DNA of 64,000 nt. Origin: Streptomyces sp. CB02923 (GTDB taxonomy: Bacteria; Actinomycetota; Actinomycetes; Streptomycetales; Streptomycetaceae). The notes beneath the pieces were generated by a model. It saw only the letters and a list, made by a program, of their open reading frames with translations. It was not told the origin of the DNA and made no database searches. The stretch is taken from contig NZ_LWKZ01000025.1 in NCBI RefSeq assembly GCF_001905005.1, positions 1-64,000 of the forward strand, read 5' to 3'. The position numbers were made by a program, and so were the translations under genes. Below, piece after piece: positions 52,388 to 60,821 of this stretch (its first letter is position 1; each line of letters starts with the position of its first letter).

Positions 52388-53310
52388 CGGCTCCCGACAG
52401 TTCCGACTCGGTCGTACGTCCCGACGGGCCCTGGACCCATCGGGACGTGGCGGCCAACGGCGCGCGGTTCCACATCACCGAGATGGGTGACGGACCGCTG
52501 GTGCTGTTGCTGCACGGCTTCCCGCAGTTCTGGTGGACCTGGCGCCACCAGCTCCGGGCGCTCGCCGGTGCGGGTTTCCGTGCGGTGGCGATGGACCTGC
52601 GGGGCGTGGGCGGCAGCGACCGCACGCCCCGCGGCTACGATCCGGCCAACCTGGCCCTGGACATCACCGGGGTCGTACGGTCCCTCGGCGAGCCGGACGC
52701 CGCGATCGTCGGGCACGACCTCGGCGGCTACCTGGCGTGGACCGCCGCGGTGATGCGGCCGAAGCTGGTACGGCGGCTGGCGGTGTCCTCGATGCCGCAC
52801 CCGCGGCGCTGGCGCGCGGCCATGCTGGCCGACGTCAAGCAGACCCGGCAGAGCTCCTACGTCTGGAACTTCCAGCGGCCGTGGCTGCCCGAACGCCGAC
52901 TGGTGGCGGACGACGCCGCCCTGGTGGGACGCCTGATCCGGGACTGGTCCGGGCCCCGGCTGCCCGAGGACGAGGACGTCGAGATCTACCGGCGGGCGAT
53001 GAGCATCCCCTCGACCGCGCACTGCGCGATCGAGCCGTACCGCTGGATGGTGCGGTCGATGGCCCGGCCGGACGGCATCCAGTTCAACCGGCGCATGAAG
53101 TGGCCCGTACGGGTGCCGACGCTGCATCTGCACGGCTCGCTCGACCCGGTGATGCGCACCCGCAGCGCGGCCGGATCCGGCGAGTACGTCGAGGCCCCGT
53201 ACCGCTGGCGGCTCTTCGACGGCCTCGGGCACTTCCCGCACGAGGAGGACCCGGCGGCGTTCTCCACCGAGCTGATCAACTGGCTGAAGGACCCGGAACC
53301 GGACCGGTAG
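52384..53310 (+). CDS. Alpha/beta-hydrolase, epoxide hydrolase-like
   Basis: A 308-residue hydrolase. HGFPQFWWTW is the oxyanion-hole motif, the nucleophile is Asp in GHDLGG, and the base is His in GLGHFPHEE. An Asp nucleophile with HGFP points to epoxide hydrolase or dehalogenase chemistry rather than an esterase. A cap region with Tyr residues lies in between. It is translationally coupled to the holin-like gene; the joint organisation is common in Streptomyces. Confidence 0.9.
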   Translation: MTAPDSSDSVVRPDGPWTHRDVAANGARFHITEMGDGPLVLLLHGFPQFWWTWRHQLRALAGAGFRAVAMDLRGVGGSDRTPRGYDPANLALDITGVVRSLGEPDAAIVGHDLGGYLAWTAAVMRPKLVRRLAVSSMPHPRRWRAAMLADVKQTRQSSYVWNFQRPWLPERRLVADDAALVGRLIRDWSGPRLPEDEDVEIYRRAMSIPSTAHCAIEPYRWMVRSMARPDGIQFNRRMKWPVRVPTLHLHGSLDPVMRTRSAAGSGEYVEAPYRWRLFDGLGHFPHEEDPAAFSTELINWLKDPEPDR

Positions 53311-53456
53311 ACCGGGCGGGACCGCTGCGCCGGGTGAGGCGACACGCCGACCGGATCCGAACGCACGTATGACGAACAGCCAATTGCCGCCCGCATAGGC
53401 CAATTGACGGGCCACCGGGCGGTTACGGAACCCGGGGCACGGGCAGAGTCGTGGGT

Positions 53457-53654
53457 ATGGGCTGGACGCACGACTACCGTGACGTGGCACGCAACCGCCG
53501 CAGCAGCGCCGCTGCCGTGGGCACTCAGGAGAGGGGACCCTCGGACCTTGTGTCCGGTGAGTCCCCCGGCTTCGACCATCCGCTGGGCATTCCGCGCATC
53601 CTGCGCCGCCGGGCGCGCTGGATGACCGCGCGGCTCAAGCATCCACGGACCTGA
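53457..53654 (+). CDS. Small hypothetical protein
   Basis: A 65-residue frame from ATG (GTG two codons earlier is also possible), rich in Arg, ending ILRRRARWMTARLKHPRT. No domain or export signal is seen and there is no strong ribosome site. G+C-biased codon use supports it only weakly. Confidence 0.4.
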   Translation: MGWTHDYRDVARNRRSSAAAVGTQERGPSDLVSGESPGFDHPLGIPRILRRRARWMTARLKHPRT

Positions 53655-53726
53655 TCCCCGCCGGAGCCCCGGGGCCGGGCGGCGGCCTCAGCCTTCCCGC
53701 CCGGCCCCGTCCGGCCCGGTCTTCCG

Positions 53727-54929
53727 TCACATCGCGCAGCCCTGGCTGTCGACCTGCCGCTCGGCCGTACGCCCCTTGGCGATGTCCTCGCGGACCTCGT
53801 CGGCCGTCAGCGCGTAGCCGGTCCGGGGGTCGTCCAGAGACTTGGCGAAGACCACTCCGTACACCTCGCCGCCGGGCGTGAGCAGCGGGCCTCCGGAGTT
53901 GCCCGGCCGGACCGTGGCGTACAGGGAGTAGACGTCCCGGTCGACCGTGCCGCGGTGGTAGATGTCCGCGCCGTTGTTGGCCTGGATACGGCTGCGGACG
54001 CGGGCGGCGCGCACGTCGTAGCCGCCGTTCTCCGGGAAGCCGGCGACGATGGCGCTCTTGCCGGTGCTCGCGGCGTCCTGCGCGAAGCGCAGCGCGGGCG
54101 CCCGCAGGGACGGCACGTCGAGCACCGCGATGTCGCGCTTCCAGTCGTACAGCACGACCTTCGCGTCGTACGTGCGGCCCTCGCCGCCTATCTGGACGGT
54201 CGGCTCCTTGACGCCGCCCACCACGTGCGCGTTGGTCATGACCCGGTGCGGCGCGAAGACGAAACCGCTGCCTTCGAGGCTCTTGCCGCAGCTCGGGGCC
54301 GTACCGACGACCTTGACGATGCTCTTGCGCGCCTGGGCCGCGACCGGGCTGTCGGCCAGCGCGGGATCGGGGGCGGGCACCGAGTGGATCGGCTCGTTCG
54401 AGAACGGCGTGAAGACCTGCGGGAAGCCGTTCTGCGCCAGGACGGAGGAGAAGTCCTGGAACCAGGTGCTCGCCTGTTGCGGCATCACCTGGGAGACGCC
54501 GAGCAGCACCTTGGAATTGCGGACCTCCTTGCCCAGCGTCGGCAGCGAGGTGCGGGCCAGCGCGGAGCCGATGAGCCAGGCGACCAGCAGCATCGCCAGG
54601 ACGTTGACCAGCGCGCCGCCGGTGGCGTCCAGGGCGCGCGCCGGTGACCAGGTGATGTAGCGGCGTAGCTTGTTGCCCAGGTGGGTGGTCAGCGCCTGCC
54701 CCACCGAGGCGCACACGATCACGACGGCGACCGCCGCGATCACCGCGAAGGTGTTCGGCGTGGCGTCATCGGTGATCTCGTTCCAGATCACGGGCAGCAG
54801 GTAGACCGCGACCAGGCCGCCTCCGAGGAAGCCGATCACGGACAGGATGCCGACGACGAAACCTTGGCGGTAGCCGACGACGGCGAACCACACGGCCGCG
54901 GCCAGCAACACGATGTCCAGCACGTTCAC
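53727..54929 (-). CDS. MarP-type membrane serine protease (CvpA domain + trypsin-like)
   Basis: GTG 54929 (VNVLDIVLLAAAV) gives 400 residues. Four N-terminal membrane helices form a CvpA-like domain. The extracytoplasmic chymotrypsin-like domain has His in TNAHVVGG, Asp in KRDIAVLDV and Ser in GNSGGPL. A cysteine pair (APSCGKS and SQGCAM) may form a redox-sensitive disulfide as in M. tuberculosis Rv3671c, which protects against acid stress. The start is 13 bp after the NUDIX stop, so the two genes are cotranscribed. Confidence 0.93.
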   Translation of the reverse strand: MNVLDIVLLAAAVWFAVVGYRQGFVVGILSVIGFLGGGLVAVYLLPVIWNEITDDATPNTFAVIAAVAVVIVCASVGQALTTHLGNKLRRYITWSPARALDATGGALVNVLAMLLVAWLIGSALARTSLPTLGKEVRNSKVLLGVSQVMPQQASTWFQDFSSVLAQNGFPQVFTPFSNEPIHSVPAPDPALADSPVAAQARKSIVKVVGTAPSCGKSLEGSGFVFAPHRVMTNAHVVGGVKEPTVQIGGEGRTYDAKVVLYDWKRDIAVLDVPSLRAPALRFAQDAASTGKSAIVAGFPENGGYDVRAARVRSRIQANNGADIYHRGTVDRDVYSLYATVRPGNSGGPLLTPGGEVYGVVFAKSLDDPRTGYALTADEVREDIAKGRTAERQVDSQGCAM

Positions 54930-54942
54930 GCCCGCCACCGTC

Positions 54943-55647
54943 TCACGCGCGCCGGTCGAGCGGGACCTGCTTGGCACGGTCCCACGGCAGCTCCCACCCC
55001 GCGTAATGCAGGATCCGGTCAATCACCCCGGCGGTGAAGCCCCAGACCAGGGCGTCCTCGACGAGGAAGGCAGGGCCCACGTGGCCGCTGGGGTGCCGGG
55101 CCGTCACCCGGTGCGCGGGGTCCGTGAGATCCGCCACGGGAACCGTGAAGACCCGGGCGGTCTCCGCCTCGTCCACCGCGCCCACCGGACTCGGCTCGCG
55201 CCACCAGCCCAGGACGGGTGTGACGACGAAGCCGCTCACGGGGATGTACAGCCGCGGCAGCACACCGAAGACCTGGACACCCGACGGGTCCAGGCCGGTC
55301 TCCTCCCACGCCTCGCGCAGCGCCGCACGCACCGGGCCCTCCCCCTCGGGGTCGCCGTCCCCGGGGTCGAGGGCGCCGCCGGGGAACGACGGCTGGCCGG
55401 CGTGCGAGCGCAGAGTGCCCGCACGCTCCATGAGCAGCAGCTCGGGGCCGCGGTCGCCGTGCCCGAAGAGGATCAGTACGGCGGACTGCCGGCCGCCGCT
55501 GTCGGGCGGCAGGAACCGGCTCAGCTGCCGGGGCTCGATCGTGGCGGCGGCGCGGGAGACCGGCATCAGCCACTGCGGCAGGCCCTCGGCACTGACGGCC
55601 GCCTCGTACGCCGCTGTCTTCCCGTACTGCTCCCGTGCGCTCGTCAT
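54943..55647 (-). CDS. NUDIX hydrolase, CoA pyrophosphatase type
   Basis: A 234-residue NUDIX protein. The extended box PGGALDPGDGDPEGEGPVRAA-LREAWEETGL and the LLMERAGTLRSHAGQPSFPGG lead-in match the CoA/acyl-CoA diphosphatase (UPF0035) group, which splits CoA to phosphopantetheine and ADP. It is followed at 13 bp by the MarP-type gene. Confidence 0.9.
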   Translation of the reverse strand: MTSAREQYGKTAAYEAAVSAEGLPQWLMPVSRAAATIEPRQLSRFLPPDSGGRQSAVLILFGHGDRGPELLLMERAGTLRSHAGQPSFPGGALDPGDGDPEGEGPVRAALREAWEETGLDPSGVQVFGVLPRLYIPVSGFVVTPVLGWWREPSPVGAVDEAETARVFTVPVADLTDPAHRVTARHPSGHVGPAFLVEDALVWGFTAGVIDRILHYAGWELPWDRAKQVPLDRRA

Positions 55648-55838
55648 ACGCGCCCCCTCAGGCCCTTGGATCGGTGGGATCGATGGTCATGCGGCCGTGG
55701 CCGGTCCTCTTCAGGCTGAGTCCGGAAAGGGCCGGTTCGGTTCCCCTCCGGGATGTGACGGTTTCGTCCCGGGCGGAGCGGCGGCGGGGGAACGGGCGCC
55801 GGAAGGCCGGGGCCGGCCGCGCCGGACGCGGGCCGCGC

Positions 55839-56984
55839 TCAACGGCCCGCCAGCGGGGGCGCGGGCGTGCCCGGGTAGTCGGCCGGGGGCCGCAGCCGCT
55901 GGCCCGGCTGACCGCCCATCTCGTACTTGAGCAGCTTCTTCGCCTTCTCCGGGTCCAGCTCGCCCTCGCCGTACGAAGGGCAGTCGTGCGCGATGGGGCA
56001 GGCGCCGCACGCGGGCTTGCGGGAATGGCAGACACGGCGGCCGTGGAAGACGACGCGGTGCGAGAGCATCGTCCACTCGCTCTTGGGGAAGATGTCGGCG
56101 ATCTCCGCCTCGACCTTCTCCGGGTCCTGCTGCTCGGTCCAGCGGAACCGCCGGACCAGCCGCCCGAAGTGGGTGTCGACCGTGATGCCCGGTACGCCGA
56201 AGGCGTTGCCCAGGACCACGTTGGCGGTCTTGCGGCCGACGCCCGGCAGCGTCACCAGGTCCTCCAGGCGGCCGGGCACCTCACCGTCGAAACGGTCCCG
56301 TAGCGCCGTCGAGAGGCCCAGCAGGGACTTCGCCTTGGCCCGGAAGAAGCCGGTCGGCCGGATCAGCTCCTCCAGCCGCTCCGGATCGGCGGCGGCCATG
56401 TCCTCGGGGGTGGGATAGGCCGCGAACAGGGCGGGCGTGGTCTGGTTGACCCGCAGGTCGGTGGTCTGCGCGGACAGGACCGTGGCGACGAGCAGCTCGA
56501 AGGAGTCGCGGAAGTCCAGCTCGGGGTGGGCGTACGGATACACCTCGGCCAGCTCGCGGTTCATCCGGCGGGCGCGGCGCACCATGGCCACGCGGGACTC
56601 GGCCTTGGGGGCGGCTTTGGAGGCGGGGGTGGGGGTTTTGGCGGCGGGGGGCTTCGAGGCCGTCTTCTTCGCGGTGGTCTTCTTCGCGGTGGCCGTGGTG
56701 GCCGCGGTGGCCTTCTTCGGAGCGGCCGTCGTCTTCGCGGCGGTGGCGGTCTTCTTCGCCGTGGTCTTCTTCGCTGTCGTCTTCTTCGCCGTCGTCTTCG
56801 CGGCAGAGGTGCCGGTTGCGGCCGTGGCGGCAGACTTCTTCCGCGTCGTAGCCTTCTGCGGCTTTTCCTCGGATTTCACCGCTTTCGCGGCTTCGGCAGG
56901 CGCCTGTTCGCCCACAGCGGAATCACGGCCCGCGCTCACTCGCTCAGCCCCCTTGTCCTGTGCTCTCACCGGCGTATTGGACAC
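55839..56984 (-). CDS. nth: Endonuclease III with Lys/Ala-rich N-terminal extension
   Basis: A 381-residue base-excision repair DNA glycosylase/AP lyase. The helix-hairpin-helix LPGVGRKTANVVL carries the catalytic Lys, VDTHFGRL the Asp, and C-x6-C-x2-C-x5-C at CHSRKPACGACPIAHDC binds the [4Fe-4S] cluster. The catalytic part begins near residue 130. The preceding ~130 residues are repeats of the KKTTAKK type, resembling the TopA tail and histone H1-like proteins; E. coli Nth has only ~211 residues. The true start could lie further in, but ATG 56984 is a reasonable choice. Divergent from crp. Confidence 0.95.
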   Translation of the reverse strand: MSNTPVRAQDKGAERVSAGRDSAVGEQAPAEAAKAVKSEEKPQKATTRKKSAATAATGTSAAKTTAKKTTAKKTTAKKTATAAKTTAAPKKATAATTATAKKTTAKKTASKPPAAKTPTPASKAAPKAESRVAMVRRARRMNRELAEVYPYAHPELDFRDSFELLVATVLSAQTTDLRVNQTTPALFAAYPTPEDMAAADPERLEELIRPTGFFRAKAKSLLGLSTALRDRFDGEVPGRLEDLVTLPGVGRKTANVVLGNAFGVPGITVDTHFGRLVRRFRWTEQQDPEKVEAEIADIFPKSEWTMLSHRVVFHGRRVCHSRKPACGACPIAHDCPSYGEGELDPEKAKKLLKYEMGGQPGQRLRPPADYPGTPAPPLAGR

Positions 56985-57087
56985 TCGGCCAGACTAAGGC
57001 CACCCACTGACATCCGGTCCGATCACAAGTACCCGTGGGCCCAATCGGCCCCCTGCCGTATGGCTTGCGCCACCGGTCCGGCATCCT

Positions 57088-57103
57088 TGTGATTGATCGC
57101 ACT
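57088..57103. promoter_or_regulatory. Candidate Crp-binding site upstream of crp
   Basis: TGTGA-TTGATC-GCACT (57088-57103) contains GTG-N8-CAC and half of the enteric TGTGA-N6-TCACA site. It lies 64 bp before the crp GTG, in the divergent nth/crp spacer. Confidence 0.4.
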
Positions 57104-57166
57104 GTTTTGCATTCCGGCATGATGGGGACCAAGGTCCCTTTGAGCATGTCGACAAGGAGAGATCTC

Positions 57167-57841
57167 GTGGACGACGTTCTGCGGCGCGCACCGCTCTTCG
57201 CGGCGCTCGACGATGAGCAGGCGGCCGAGCTGCGCGCCTCGATGGGAGAGGTCACGCTCGCCCGCGGCGACGCCCTGTTCCACGAAGGGGACCCGGGCGA
57301 CCGCCTGTACGTGGTCACCGAGGGCAAGGTGAAGCTGCACCGCACCTCCCCGGACGGGCGGGAGAACATGCTCGCCGTCCTCGGCCCCGGCGAGCTGATC
57401 GGAGAGCTCTCCCTCTTCGACCCGGGCCCACGCACCGCCACCGCCACCGCGCTCACCGAGGTCAAGCTGCTGGGCCTCGGCCACGGCGACCTCCAGCCCT
57501 GGCTCAACGCCCGCCCGGAGGTCGCGACGGCACTGCTGCGCGCCGTCGCGCGCCGCCTGCGCAAGACCAACGACCAGATGTCCGACCTGGTCTTCTCCGA
57601 CGTGCCGGGCCGGGTCGCCCGTGCGCTCCTGGACCTGTCGCGCCGCTTCGGCGTGCAGTCCGAGGAGGGCATCCACGTCGTGCACGACCTCACGCAGGAG
57701 GAGCTGGCCCAGCTCGTCGGCGCCTCGCGCGAGACGGTCAACAAGGCCCTCGCGGACTTCGCGGGCCGCGGCTGGCTGCGCCTGGAGGCGCGCGCGGTGA
57801 TCCTGCTGGACGTGGAGCGCCTGGCGAAGCGTTCGCGCTGA
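57167..57841 (+). CDS. crp: Crp-family transcription regulator
   Basis: GTG 57167, with AAGGAGA upstream, gives 224 residues. The N-terminal cyclic-nucleotide domain has GELIGELSLFDPGPRTATATA, the phosphate-binding cassette (GE-x-SLF and R-x-A-T). The C-terminal helix-turn-helix is TQEELAQLVGASRETVNKAL. In S. coelicolor, Crp controls spore germination and antibiotic clusters. Length and the position next to nth match the conserved locus. A strong terminator follows. Confidence 0.97.
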   Translation: MDDVLRRAPLFAALDDEQAAELRASMGEVTLARGDALFHEGDPGDRLYVVTEGKVKLHRTSPDGRENMLAVLGPGELIGELSLFDPGPRTATATALTEVKLLGLGHGDLQPWLNARPEVATALLRAVARRLRKTNDQMSDLVFSDVPGRVARALLDLSRRFGVQSEEGIHVVHDLTQEELAQLVGASRETVNKALADFAGRGWLRLEARAVILLDVERLAKRSR

Positions 57842-57862
57842 CGCGCACCGGCACCACGACAC

Positions 57863-57901
57863 CGAAAGGGTCCCGCTCCCCTGGGGAGCGGGACCCTTTC
57901 G
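57863..57901 (+). terminator. crp terminator
   Basis: Perfect 19-bp arms, CGAAAGGGTCCCGCTCCCC (57863-57881) and its complement (57883-57901), separated by one T. Inner pairs open to form the loop. Located 21 bp after the crp stop. Confidence 0.9.
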
Positions 57902-57978
57902 CGTGAAACCGGCCGCGCGGAACGGGCCCGTCCGACCCGCCTCACCGAAGCCGCTCGGCGCGCGTCACCGGAACCGCT

Positions 57979-58052
57979 CGGCCCGCATCACGAACCCGGC
58001 CGGCCCGCGGCACCGGAACCTGTCGGCCCGCATCACCGAACCCGGCCGGCCC
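57979..58052. repeat. 28-bp direct repeats after crp
   Basis: A 28-bp segment beginning CGGCCCGCATCAC (57979-58006) recurs at 58024-58052 with one extra C, a 45-bp period. The second copy overlaps the end of aguA. Similar shorter units lie just to the left. Confidence 0.8.
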
Positions 58053-59124
58053 CCTGCGCGCCACCCGGCACATTCGACGCACCCGACGCATCCAACGCAC
58101 CCGAGGCACTCGGCACACCCGGCAGCTGCTGCGTTGCGCAGTGGATGCCGCCCCCGCCCTCCCCCACCGCGTCGATCGTCAGCTGCCGGATCTCCCGCCC
58201 GGGGTGGAGCTCGCGCAGCATCCCGGCGGCCCGGTCGTCGGCCCGGCGGTCACCGAAGCGCGGCAGGACCACCACGCCGTTCGCCACGCAGTAGTTCAGG
58301 TACGAGGCGAGGAACTCCGGACCGCGGTCCCCGATGGCGTACGGGTCGGGCTCCGCGATCTCGACGGTCTCCAGGCGCCTGCCCCGGGCGTCGCGGGCCT
58401 CCGCGAGGACGCCGCGGGCCTGCTCGTACACCCGCGTCCAGACGTCCGGGCCGTCTCCGTGCCAGGGACGGTTCAGGGCGACGACACCGGGTGCCACGAA
58501 GCGTGCGAGGCCGTCGATGTGGCAGTCGGTGATGTCCTCACCCCGCACCCCGTCGACCCAGATCACCCGGGACACGCCCAGCAGGCGCTCCACTTCCCCC
58601 TCGATCCGTGCCCGCGTGCTGCCGGGGTTGCGGTTGGCGTTGACCAGGGAGCTTTCGGCGGCGAGCAGCGTGCCCTCGCCGTCCGTCTCGAAGGAGCCGC
58701 CCTCGGCCGTGATCCCGGCGTCGATCCGGGGCATGCCCTCGTGAAGCAGCAGGTTCCGGGCGACCCGGCCGTCGTTCGGGTGGTGCTGCTTGCCGCCCCA
58801 GCCGTTGAAGTGGAGGTCGACGCCCGTGCGGGCGGCGTCCGGCGGCGCGCCCGGCCGGGTGACGAAGACCGGACCGGTGTCGCGTATCCACAGGTCGTCG
58901 ACCGGCACCGGCACGATCTCCACCGACGCGCCGCACGCCCGGCGGGCCCGTGCCTCCTCCTCCGGGCCCGCCAGCAGCGCGACCGGCTCGTACTCGGCGA
59001 GGGTGCGTGCCAGCCGCGCGATGTCGCGCTGCACGGCAGGGGCCGAGGCGCCCCAGAGGGAGTCGAGCGGCGGCCAGGCGAGGTACATGCCGGCGTGCGG
59101 CTCCCACTCGGCGGGCATGCGCAT
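58033..59124 (-). CDS. aguA: Agmatine deiminase family protein
   Basis: ATG 59124, with AAGGGGGG upstream, gives 363 residues. Motifs of the peptidylarginine deiminase fold are intact: DLWIRDTGPVF, EGGSFETDGEGTLL, DCHIDG, and the catalytic cysteine in GGGGIHCATQQ. It converts agmatine to N-carbamoylputrescine and ammonia. The last ~25 residues are low-complexity and run into a repeat array. The promoter lies in the spacer shared with a divergent TetR gene that probably represses it. Confidence 0.93.
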   Translation of the reverse strand: MRMPAEWEPHAGMYLAWPPLDSLWGASAPAVQRDIARLARTLAEYEPVALLAGPEEEARARRACGASVEIVPVPVDDLWIRDTGPVFVTRPGAPPDAARTGVDLHFNGWGGKQHHPNDGRVARNLLLHEGMPRIDAGITAEGGSFETDGEGTLLAAESSLVNANRNPGSTRARIEGEVERLLGVSRVIWVDGVRGEDITDCHIDGLARFVAPGVVALNRPWHGDGPDVWTRVYEQARGVLAEARDARGRRLETVEIAEPDPYAIGDRGPEFLASYLNYCVANGVVVLPRFGDRRADDRAAGMLRELHPGREIRQLTIDAVGEGGGGIHCATQQLPGVPSASGALDASGASNVPGGAQGAGRVR

Positions 59125-59161
59125 GATCTGTCGCCCCCCTTCCGGTTCCCGCTTCCGCATC

Positions 59162-59181
59162 CTGACTGAATTTTCAGTCAG
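59162..59181. promoter_or_regulatory. TetR operator between aguA and tetR
   Basis: CTGACTGAA (59162-59170) and TTCAGTCAG (59173-59181) are perfect 9-bp arms around TT, midway between the divergent aguA and TetR starts. Confidence 0.75.
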
Positions 59182-59239
59182 CTCTGCTTCGAAGGTAGCA
59201 CCGAGAGGCACCGGCGGCGACCGAGTACGGTGGTCGACT

Positions 59240-59830
59240 GTGTCCGAGCGCCGACTGCAGATCCTGGAAGCCGCGACCCGCACCATCGCGCGAAGCGGCG
59301 TACGCGGCCTGCGGGTGGAGGAGATCGCGGCCGAGGCCGGCGTGTCCACCGGGCTGATCTACTACCACTTCGGCGGCCGGGCCGAACTGCTCCGCCGCAC
59401 CCTGGACTTCATCGGCGAACGCGCCGAGCGCTGTACGGCGCCGGACCCGGAGACCGTCCGCACCGCGGGCCCGCGCGCGCAGTTGGAGGAGATGCTGCTG
59501 CGCGAGCTCCAGGACACGCCCGAGATGGTGGAGAACAGCACCGCCTGGGGCGAGTTCCAGTCCAGCGCCGTCTTCGACGCAGGGCTGCGGGGGCAGCTGC
59601 GCGAGGCGACCCGGCAGTGGACGGACGACGTGGCCGACCTCGTACGCGAGGCCCAGGCCGCCGGTACGGCCGACCGCGGTGCCCTGGTGGCCGACGTGGC
59701 CGAGCGGCTGACCGCACTCGTGGAAGGGCTCAGCACCCGCTGGCTGAGCGGCTCGATCCCCCTGGAACGCGCCCGCGAGCTGCTGCACGGCGGCATCGAA
59801 CGCGAACTGGGCCGGGCGGAAGAAGCCTGA
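59240..59830 (+). CDS. TetR-family regulator
   Basis: GTG 59240 (VSERRLQILEAATRTI) gives 196 residues. The N-terminal helix-turn-helix is canonical: VEEIAAEAGVSTGLIYYHFGGRAELLRRTL. A ligand-binding helical domain follows with DTPEMVENSTAWGEF. A -10-like TACGGT at 59225-59230 implies a nearly leaderless start. The 20-bp palindrome in the 115-bp divergent gap indicates control of itself and of aguA, possibly in response to agmatine or a polyamine. Confidence 0.92.
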   Translation: MSERRLQILEAATRTIARSGVRGLRVEEIAAEAGVSTGLIYYHFGGRAELLRRTLDFIGERAERCTAPDPETVRTAGPRAQLEEMLLRELQDTPEMVENSTAWGEFQSSAVFDAGLRGQLREATRQWTDDVADLVREAQAAGTADRGALVADVAERLTALVEGLSTRWLSGSIPLERARELLHGGIERELGRAEEA

Positions 59831-59844
59831 GGGCCGGACGCCGC

Positions 59845-60002
59845 CCTCAGGCCCGCCCGATGAGCACCCCTCAGGCCCGCCCGGCGAACACCCCTCAGGC
59901 TCACCCGGCGAGCGCTCCTCAAGCCCACCCGGCGAACACCCCTCAACCCCGCCCGGCAAGCACCCCTCAACCCCGCCCGATGAACCCCCCTCAGATCAAC
60001 CC
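59845..60002. repeat. 24-bp tandem repeat, about 6.5 copies
   Basis: Units like CCTCAGGCCCGCCCGGCGAA(CACC) repeat every 24 bp from 59845 to 59988, followed by a partial copy that overlaps the end of the metallo-beta-lactamase gene. The array fills the gap between two convergent genes. Confidence 0.95.
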
Positions 60003-60821
60003 ATGCTCCCCGAGGTAATCCATCTGCGCCCGTACGGACAGTTCGGCCGCGGGCCACAGTGTGCGGTCCACGTCCGCGTACACGCTCGCGACGACCTCCG
60101 AGGGCGTACGGTGCCCCGCCTCGACCGCCGTCTCGACCTGGGCCAGCCGGTTGGCGCGGTGCGCAAGGTAGAACTCCACCGCGCCCTGCGCGTCGTTCAG
60201 TACGGGCCCGTGGCCGGGGAGCACGGTCGTGACGCCGTCGTCGACGGTCAGGGACCGCAGCCGCCGCAGTGAGTCGAGGTAATCGCCGAGCCTGCCGTCC
60301 GGGTGCGCGACGACCGTGGTCCCGCGGCCCAGGATCGTGTCGCCGGTCAGCACGGCCGCGTCGGCCGGGAGATGGAAGGAGAGCGAGTCGGCGGTGTGGC
60401 CGGGGGTCGCCACGACCCGCAGCTCCAGGCCGCCGGTGGTGATCACGTCCCCGGCCGTCAGCCCCTCGCCGCCCAGGACCAGCGCCGGGTCCAGGGCCCG
60501 TACCGACGACCCCGTCATCTCGGCGAACCGCTCCGCGCCCTCCGAGTGGTCCGGGTGCCCGTGCGTCAGCAGGGTCAGGCCGACCCGCTTCCCGGCCTGT
60601 TCGGCGGCGTCCACGACCGCCTTGAGGTGCCCCTCGTCCAGCGGTCCCGGGTCGATGACGACCGCGATGTCCGAGTCCGGCTCGGCGACGATCCAGGTGT
60701 TGGTGCCGTCCAGGGTCATCGGGGACGGGTTCGGGGCGAGCACGCACCGGGTGCGGTCGGTGGCGGGCCCGGCGATGTCTCCGCCACGGGGCTGGCCGGG
60801 CAGGGCGGCTGCGTACGTCAT
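59991..60821 (-). CDS. Metallo-beta-lactamase fold hydrolase
   Basis: A 276-residue MBL-fold protein. Metal ligands are T-H-G-H-P-D-H, the His in ATPGHTADS, the Asp in LTGDTILG and the His in PGHGPV, as in glyoxalase II/LACTB2-like enzymes with a C-terminal helical domain. The substrate may be a thioester or RNA; it is not certain. The ATG overlaps the upstream NUDIX stop as ATGA. Confidence 0.9.
   Translation of the reverse strand: MTYAAALPGQPRGGDIAGPATDRTRCVLAPNPSPMTLDGTNTWIVAEPDSDIAVVIDPGPLDEGHLKAVVDAAEQAGKRVGLTLLTHGHPDHSEGAERFAEMTGSSVRALDPALVLGGEGLTAGDVITTGGLELRVVATPGHTADSLSFHLPADAAVLTGDTILGRGTTVVAHPDGRLGDYLDSLRRLRSLTVDDGVTTVLPGHGPVLNDAQGAVEFYLAHRANRLAQVETAVEAGHRTPSEVVASVYADVDRTLWPAAELSVRAQMDYLGEHGLI

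Noticed and set aside
59845..60002. 24-bp repeats as a CRISPR array
   Set aside because: The units are contiguous and have no unique spacers of 30-40 bp; no cas genes are present.
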